A program made the position numbers and the translations under genes. This document shows positions 59,508 to 64,000 of a stretch of 64,000 bases of DNA, one piece after another. Under the pieces are notes generated by a model. The model had not been told where the DNA came from. It searched no databases and was given only the letters and a program-made list of their open reading frames with translations. Source of the stretch: Treponema sp. (GTDB lineage: Bacteria > Spirochaetota > Spirochaetia > Treponematales > Treponemataceae). How positions within the stretch are numbered: the stretch's first letter is position 1; each line of letters opens with the position of its first letter. The stretch lies in the NCBI GenBank assembly GCA_024693045.1, contig JAILLQ010000020.1, forward strand, positions 62,001-126,000, read 5' to 3'.

Positions 59508-59580
59508 TATTACTTTAATGCAGATATTTGCCTAACTGTTCAAATAAACAATGTACTTTTCCTTTAATTTCTATAATATT

Positions 59581-59802
59581 TTATTTATGCTTAAAATTAT
59601 TCCAGCCGCCTATATACTGTCCTGTTATCAGATTTTTCTTCTGAATGAGCTGATGGCAGTTGAAGTCCTGTTCCAGCCTGAACGTCCTGCCGACTATGCT
59701 CCAATAATCACGATAAAGTGAACTAAATACAGGTAGTCGTGACATGGCTTCATAACGGGCTTTATTCTGTTTTTCGTGCTCGAATAATAACAGTTGTTCC
59801 AT
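59581..59802 (-). CDS. small early phage protein
   Basis: 73 residues, MEQLLLFEHEKQNKARYEAM, mixed polarity, no known fold. AAGGAG ribosome site. Last gene of the early operon before cassette F. Function unknown. Confidence 0.6.
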   Translation of the reverse strand: MEQLLLFEHEKQNKARYEAMSRLPVFSSLYRDYWSIVGRTFRLEQDFNCHQLIQKKNLITGQYIGGWNNFKHK

Positions 59803-59812
59803 GTTTTACTCC

Positions 59813-59977
59813 TTACTCAGCAAGTAAACATATTTCATTTTCTACATCATCGCCTGTTACTTTGTCGCAATAACCTGTAATGTTGTAACTGTGTATATCA
59901 TTATCACTTGTAGCAACTCTGATAACTGCTTCATCATCAAGCCCTTTAAGAACTTCTAATAATTCTTTTTTAATCAT
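59813..59977 (-). CDS. small acidic early phage protein
   Basis: 54 residues, MIKKELLEVLKGLDDEAVIR..., acidic, overlapping the preceding gene's end by eight bases. The pattern LL..L..LDDEA.V.V is common in small phage proteins of unknown role. Confidence 0.55.
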   Translation of the reverse strand: MIKKELLEVLKGLDDEAVIRVATSDNDIHSYNITGYCDKVTGDDVENEICLLAE

Positions 59978-60350
59978 TTTCTTTTATCTCCTTACAATCA
60001 ATTTCTTTCCAAGCGATAACATCTTTATCCTTTAAACAATAAGTGCCTTCATAAGTCGCAAAATACCATTCATATACACATCGCTTGCGGATTTTCCCTG
60101 CACAGCGTCTTTTTCCTACGGCAATATTATCCGCAAGTTTTGAATGTATCATTATGTATTCATTTTCTTTCGGTAAATCTCCGTCTGCTACCTTATGCCA
60201 TTGAATACCGTTTTCAGTTGCTCCAAGTTTATAGCCACTTATAAAGATTGATTCTTCACGAAGGTATATATCTTGCTTTGTTGGTTTATCAACAAGTTTA
60301 TGTGTATGATTTTCAATACAATCTTTTGCTTTTGCTTCTAAATCTGTCAT
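59970..60350 (-). CDS. DUF551-like early phage protein
   Basis: 126 residues. The C-terminal half has IQWHKVADGDLPKENEYIMI and KDKDVIAWKEI, the W-x-x-V...D-x-LP...V-x-x-W pattern of the DUF551 group. N-terminal half helical. AAGGAG ribosome site. Role unknown. Confidence 0.6.
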   Translation of the reverse strand: MTDLEAKAKDCIENHTHKLVDKPTKQDIYLREESIFISGYKLGATENGIQWHKVADGDLPKENEYIMIHSKLADNIAVGKRRCAGKIRKRCVYEWYFATYEGTYCLKDKDVIAWKEIDCKEIKEND

Positions 60351-60359
60351 AACTACTCC

Positions 60360-60701
60360 TTAAATTGTGGGATTTTCATACCAAAAAAGAACTGCTTTCG
60401 GTAAATGTTCCTTTTCATACCCTTTGCTTTTTTCTACAAATAGTTTTACATCATCATTCATAAAAGATTTTTTATAAAATCCTAAACAATAGTGTTTGTG
60501 ATATTTCTGAATCCTCTCAATCCATTCTTCAACATAAAAAGTAATCTGTTTGCTTTCATCACAATTTGGCAAGTCATTAGGATTTTTTCTCATATCGTGT
60601 ATTTGAATACCGTTTTCTGTTGGTATTACTTCATCTTTAATAACCTGCCCTGTTTCTGTAACTGTGTACTTTGATGTATCAATGCGTGGAAATTCTGTCA
60701 T
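60360..60701 (-). CDS. early phage protein, partly similar to its neighbour
   Basis: 113 residues; TENGIQIHDMRKNPNDLP...FYVEEW...VLFWYENP repeats the layout of the DUF551-like neighbour (ENGIQWHKV...DLP...VIAWKE), so the two are probably distant paralogues. Function unknown. Confidence 0.55.
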   Translation of the reverse strand: MTEFPRIDTSKYTVTETGQVIKDEVIPTENGIQIHDMRKNPNDLPNCDESKQITFYVEEWIERIQKYHKHYCLGFYKKSFMNDDVKLFVEKSKGYEKEHLPKAVLFWYENPTI

Positions 60702-60712
60702 ACTTATTTCTC

Positions 60713-60865
60713 CTATTCTTCAAATCTTTTTGCCAAAACTTTTAATGCTTCGTTTACCATCAATTCGATCGGTTCGCTGTATTCGTCGTTGTTTCGTTCT
60801 GCAATTATTTTTATGATGAATAAATACTGCTCAACCTTTTCAATGTCTGCCAGTTCAAGTTTCAT
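60713..60865 (-). CDS. small helical early phage protein
   Basis: 50 residues, MKLELADIEKVEQYLFIIKI..., ATGA overlap with the upstream DUF4406-like gene. Entirely helical by composition. Function unknown. Confidence 0.6.
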   Translation of the reverse strand: MKLELADIEKVEQYLFIIKIIAERNNDEYSEPIELMVNEALKVLAKRFEE

Positions 60866-61164
60866 TTTGCACCCCCAAGAATTTCCATACCTAAAGCCTT
60901 TGCTATGTCATACTCAAGGCGTGCACCTTTTGACATTCTCCATGTTTTAAGAAGATAAATTGCATCGCAGTCGCATAAAGCTTTTATGTCTTTTTTCATA
61001 AACTGCGCCCAGGTAAAATCTTTTTCTTTGCCTTTGGCGTCATACTTTACCGGATTATAAACATTGTATCCGCTCAGCCGGAGCTTTAATTCTGCCCTTT
61101 CAAACTGCTTGCGGTAAATAAATGCCGGAAGCCCTGTCACCTTTCCACTGATATAAACTTTCAT
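60862..61164 (-). CDS. DUF4406-like (nucleoside deoxyribosyltransferase-fold) protein
   Basis: 100 residues: MKVYISGKVTGLP start, NPVKYD, then MKKDIKALCDCDAIYLLK and W...GARLEYDIAKALGMEI. This is the DUF4406 pattern, related to nucleoside 2-deoxyribosyltransferases; often found in phages and thought to act on nucleotides. Confidence 0.8.
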   Translation of the reverse strand: MKVYISGKVTGLPAFIYRKQFERAELKLRLSGYNVYNPVKYDAKGKEKDFTWAQFMKKDIKALCDCDAIYLLKTWRMSKGARLEYDIAKALGMEILGGAK

Positions 61165-61180
61165 TTTTCCTCCTTGCGAC

Positions 61181-61738
61181 TTAAAACATCAGAAGCTGAC
61201 CTTCCCGAATGTCCTCGTCAAAATCTTCTTGTTTTTCTTCCTGGTTGCCGTCCATTATTTTATTGAGCTTTACCCCTCGCCTTTTTACTTCCGCTACAGG
61301 TTTGTCGTTCAACTCCTTGCAGACAGCCATATAAAAATCATTTTCGCCCTCGCTGTATAAGGCATGAATTACACCGTCATGTGCGGCAGCAATAAAATTT
61401 TTAATTACGTAGAACTCTCCCTTTTCCCTAAAAAAACTCTTGTATCTGCGGAGCACATATTCCGCCGCAATGTCGGCTTTATACTGCACTTCGTCATAAT
61501 CCAAGAAAAAGCGTTTTGTTTTCATTTCCTTTCGTACTGCCCTTTTGCATAGCAGTGTAAAAAGAAGCCACAACTGCCCGAACGCAGATTCATTGTTATT
61601 CATCAAAAACGAATACTGAAAGGACAGACATTTTTCGTTGTCCGTTCCGTTTATGTCACCTTTTGGCAAATCCTTAAGCTGTTCCGCTTTTGACTGAAAA
61701 GGCAAAAAATAATTGTATTCGTCCGCAGTTCCCCGCAT
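61181..61738 (-). CDS. early phage protein of unknown function
   Basis: 185 residues, strongly charged; central helices with KTKRFFLDYDEVQYKADIAA and an acidic C-terminus EEKQEDFDEDIREGQLLMF. AGAGGGGAAC ribosome site. No recognised motif; lies among replication genes. Confidence 0.6.
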   Translation of the reverse strand: MRGTADEYNYFLPFQSKAEQLKDLPKGDINGTDNEKCLSFQYSFLMNNNESAFGQLWLLFTLLCKRAVRKEMKTKRFFLDYDEVQYKADIAAEYVLRRYKSFFREKGEFYVIKNFIAAAHDGVIHALYSEGENDFYMAVCKELNDKPVAEVKRRGVKLNKIMDGNQEEKQEDFDEDIREGQLLMF

Positions 61739-61781
61739 GTTCCCCTCTCTTTTTGCGTGTAGTTCCTTGCCCCGGAAACAT

Positions 61782-62267
61782 TTAGAAAAACTCTTCCCAA
61801 TTCTCCAGCGTCATATCCTTAGGTTTTACAGTTCTGTCATCCCTTACCAGAGCCCTGTGGCCGTTTTTGTATACCCAGCGGTAGCCACAGAAAACAACCA
61901 TCTGCTGTTCTGTAAGTTCGGATAGCGTCATAACCTTGTTTCTGCCCTGTGCATCCTTGCACTTTTCGCATTCGTATTTTTTTTCATACAGGAAATACAC
62001 TTTGTCAGTATTTCCGTATCTCCATGCCTGCTTGTACATAACACATGAAAGCGGTTTAAGTTCCCTCTGGAAATCAAGGCTCTTTTCTCTTGGCAGAGTC
62101 TTGTTTGCCCTTCTTATTCGCTCATAGCAAAACGGACAGTATGAATAAACGCTGCCTTCAGACAGTTCTTTTCTTGAAATTTCCCGTTCCCCAAGAAGGT
62201 AGCTTTCCGTGGTGTTCTGTGCATAGTGTTTTATGACATCCGCAGCAGATACTATTTTTTCGCTCAT
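61782..62267 (-). CDS. zinc-ribbon early phage protein
   Basis: 161 residues from ATG 62,267, which overlaps the previous stop as ATGA. CPFCYERI (about 38-45) and CEKC (about 93-96) can form one zinc site. The C-terminal MTLENWEEFF is conserved in style. May bind DNA; exact role unknown. Confidence 0.65.
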   Translation of the reverse strand: MSEKIVSAADVIKHYAQNTTESYLLGEREISRKELSEGSVYSYCPFCYERIRRANKTLPREKSLDFQRELKPLSCVMYKQAWRYGNTDKVYFLYEKKYECEKCKDAQGRNKVMTLSELTEQQMVVFCGYRWVYKNGHRALVRDDRTVKPKDMTLENWEEFF

Positions 62268-63118
62268 GAATACATAGCCTCCCACTCTTCATCCGAAAAC
62301 GTTTTATCAGGCTTTTTGCGTTCCGGCTGAGAGGATTTTATGCCCCGCAACAAAAAACTCGAACGGTCAAAATTAGCCGGAAGACAATTAACAAAAGTTT
62401 TGCTTTTCACAAAGATTTCAAAGCCCATTTTCTGCGAGACATAGCAGTCAGGATCCTTCAAAACCTTTACGTAGTTCTTACACGCTTCAAGAACGTCGGA
62501 AGAATGACGCTGGCTTTTACGAAGGTCAGACAATGCACGGTAAAAAGAGCTGCACTCGAACTGAAACACGTCTTTTTCACATGGAAGTTCTGCGTTCTTG
62601 AATATTTCAAAGACCTGTTTTGCATAATTGTGCTGAGATTCTGAAAAATTAGGATTAAAAGGCGGTGAAGCCGGAGCCGGCGGAGCGGATTCTTGCAGCT
62701 GTTCTTTTTCCCCTTCTTCGTCTCCTTCTTTTTCTATTTCTTCTTCTACTTCTATTTCTTCTTCGTTAAAACAAATATTTTTTTGATTTAACAAATTATT
62801 TTTTGATAAATCAAAATCGGTTGAATCATTAGAAACCGTGGATTCAGTTTTTGTAACAGATTTTTCAGAAGTTTTATCCGCTGATTTTTTAGAACCGGCA
62901 GAGCTTCTTTTTTCTGAAATATCTATTGATTTATCAATGCTTGCTTTTACAGAAGTAAAAAACAGTTTTTCTACAGGAGACAGATTTTTAAGTTCAAGGT
63001 TTTCAATACCGTAGCAGTTAATTATGTACATAAGCCGGCCATAAACTTCCATGTCGCCGTTAGCAAACTCTTTTGCTGCTATATGATAATTTTCAAACAT
63101 TGTGTATTTCTGATTCAT
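62264..63118 (-). CDS. phage replication protein candidate
   Basis: 284 residues. N-terminal about 1-80 (TMFENYHIAAKEFANGDMEV..YIINCYG...LFFTSVKASIDKS) resembles the start of phage replication/DnaD-like organiser proteins (DUF6291 type). A long low-complexity Ser/Thr/Glu linker (about 80-145) and a helical C-terminal domain follow. Position after the ssDNA-binding gene supports a replication-initiation role. Confidence 0.6.
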   Translation of the reverse strand: MNQKYTMFENYHIAAKEFANGDMEVYGRLMYIINCYGIENLELKNLSPVEKLFFTSVKASIDKSIDISEKRSSAGSKKSADKTSEKSVTKTESTVSNDSTDFDLSKNNLLNQKNICFNEEEIEVEEEIEKEGDEEGEKEQLQESAPPAPASPPFNPNFSESQHNYAKQVFEIFKNAELPCEKDVFQFECSSFYRALSDLRKSQRHSSDVLEACKNYVKVLKDPDCYVSQKMGFEIFVKSKTFVNCLPANFDRSSFLLRGIKSSQPERKKPDKTFSDEEWEAMYS

Positions 63119-63192
63119 ACAAACTCCACATTATGCCGTCTGTCCGGCTGTCAAACGTCTTTCCGTTTTGCCAAAGGAGTTACATATAAGAA

Positions 63193-63690
63193 TCAGAAGG
63201 GTATGTCTTCTGGAAATTCTTCGCTGTTATTTACTTTTTTCGCAGTTCCGTTAAAGGCGTTTGTTGCTGCCTGTACGCTTGCCGGTAATGGTGCGGAAGG
63301 TTCCGGGGCTTTAGGGAATATTCCCTTGTAACCCGTTTTCTTTGTTACAACCTTACAGATTCCTGTATGTCCACGCCATGAAGCATAATTAAAATCACCC
63401 CGCCCGATTCCGAAACAGTCAAAGAAAGAAGTCATCTGTTTGTTCCACTTGTCAATGTCTTCTTGCGTAACGAGTGAATTATCGTTTTTGTATGTTCCAA
63501 GTTTTGGAATGTCGAAAAAATCCATTATCCTTGGATTGTATCCGGGTTTTCCCTTCGCCTGTACTTCAACTTCTACATAAATGTTGCCGTTCTGTGTTGT
63601 GTGTTCCTGAGCATGCTGAATAATAAATTCATATTCCCCGTCTGCCAAAACAAGATTCTGCATAGGTTTATATCCGAATCCAAAAGCCAT
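63193..63690 (-). CDS. DUF669-like single-strand-binding protein candidate
   Basis: 165 residues: MAFGFGYKPMQNLVLADGEY, a beta-rich OB-like body, SFFDCFGIGRGDFN, GHTGICKVVTKKTGY, then a disordered Ala/Pro tail ending EEFPEDIPF. The acidic DIPF tip is the protein-docking tail of SSB. DUF669 genes usually sit next to recT/bet, as here. Good AGGAGG-type site (CGGAGGTAA). Confidence 0.75.
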   Translation of the reverse strand: MAFGFGYKPMQNLVLADGEYEFIIQHAQEHTTQNGNIYVEVEVQAKGKPGYNPRIMDFFDIPKLGTYKNDNSLVTQEDIDKWNKQMTSFFDCFGIGRGDFNYASWRGHTGICKVVTKKTGYKGIFPKAPEPSAPLPASVQAATNAFNGTAKKVNNSEEFPEDIPF

Positions 63691-63692
63691 AT

Positions 63693-64000
63693 TTAATTAC
63701 CTCCGTTTGTTCGTTCGTTTACAACGCTTTTAACTTCTTCAAGGGTTTTCGTAACGCCTATTTCCTTTATGCGCTGCTTATACGATTCAATTTCTTCTTC
63801 CGTAAAAACAGGTGTTCCGGTAGAAGTAAACGAATTCTTAAGAATGTAGCCAATTTCTGTAAGCTTCGGATTTGAGTCTTCTGCCAGCTTAAGGTTTTCT
63901 TTATAATCCGGCGTTTCTTCATCTGTATATGGAATTCCGCCCAAATCTTCTGGGAAACACTTCCTGAACGCCTGTGCTTCTGCAACCTTTTTGATCATGG
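63693..64000 (-). CDS. RecT/Bet-type single-strand annealing protein, C-terminal part
   Basis: Frame runs off the window edge; the methionine at 63,998 is probably internal. KKVAEAQAFRKCFPEDLGGIPYTDEE is the conserved Bet/RecT C-terminal region (here residues about 3-28, quoted in parts: AEAQAFRKCFPEDLGG). Phage homologous recombination by annealing; works with the SSB-like protein next to it. Confidence 0.8.
   Translation of the reverse strand, partial: MIKKVAEAQAFRKCFPEDLGGIPYTDEETPDYKENLKLAEDSNPKLTEIGYILKNSFTSTGTPVFTEEEIESYKQRIKEIGVTKTLEEVKSVVNERTNGGN

Noticed and set aside
1-64000. Insertion sequences or transposase genes
   Set aside because: No transposase-like frame or terminal inverted repeats were found; the only mobile element is the prophage.
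32220-64000. Integrase, CI-like main repressor and endolysin
   Set aside because: Looked for tyrosine/serine recombinase, large repressor and classical lysin motifs; none seen. They probably lie to the right of the window, or lysis uses unrecognised proteins.

Overview
The window is a bacterial chromosome segment (positions 1 to about 32,200) followed by most of an integrated tailed-phage genome (about 32,220 to 64,000, continuing past the end). Moderate-to-low GC, long-form GlyA and GuaA, two dCache-type chemoreceptors, a GGDEF protein, tRNA ends without encoded CCA and a phage gene resembling DUF261 all suggest a spirochaete of the Treponema group, probably a free-living or gut/rumen species able to make arginine, leucine and pantothenate. 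The taxonomic call is inference.

Chromosomal part: a pantothenate/CoA cluster (panB partial, panC, coaB, coaX, panD); argJ; a chemoreceptor; argB, an alpha/beta hydrolase and argD; purA (minus); a guaB-type IMP dehydrogenase (plus); leuA with a Gfo/Idh dehydrogenase behind it (minus), preceded by a leucine leader peptide and attenuator; a second chemoreceptor; asnS; a BrkB/YihY membrane protein fused to a cyclic-nucleotide-binding-like domain; pyrG; a TPR-GGDEF protein; guaA; an M28 peptidase; an RRM protein; a GH3/NagZ-like lipoprotein; glyA. Bidirectional hairpin terminators separate most convergent pairs.

Attachment region (31,850-32,450): three tandem copies, about 170 bp apart, of a terminator hairpin joined to the 3' end of a tRNA-Leu. 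The third copy runs back to the anticodon loop and then breaks into phage sequence, so it is the left attachment site. The intact tRNA should lie beyond the right edge.

Prophage part, mostly minus strand, HK97-like siphovirus order read right to left: recT/bet, an SSB-tailed DUF669-like protein, a replication protein, small early genes, HNH nuclease, terS, terL, RusA-like resolvase (frameshifted), a DUF261-like protein, portal (with a polymorphic nuclease domain in the -1 frame), prohead protease, capsid, connectors, major tail protein, Gp15, tape measure, tail tip and NlpC/P60, central tail protein, fibre, and a spanin-like overlapping gene pair. Integrase and repressor are not in the window.

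The most interesting material is wedged between these phage genes. From 52,150 to 59,510 there are six small cassettes (called A-F here) on both strands. Each has a consensus sigma70 promoter, a 26-37 residue single-membrane-span peptide, an RNA hairpin, and a second membrane micropeptide. Four of the six also have a ribbon-helix-helix (RHH) DNA-binding protein, and then a terminator follows. In all six, a second promoter-like sequence on the opposite strand has its -35 box laid over the start codon of peptide 2 and points back across the hairpin toward peptide 1. This looks like a multi-copy, recombining family of type I-like toxin/antisense modules with an added DNA-binding regulator. Also notable are three structured ncRNA candidates (48.3-49.1 kb), two of which abut duplicated nuclease 3' ends; a second micropeptide cluster inside relics of a tape-measure gene; and a recurrent TRACTAT motif in front of about a dozen phage genes.
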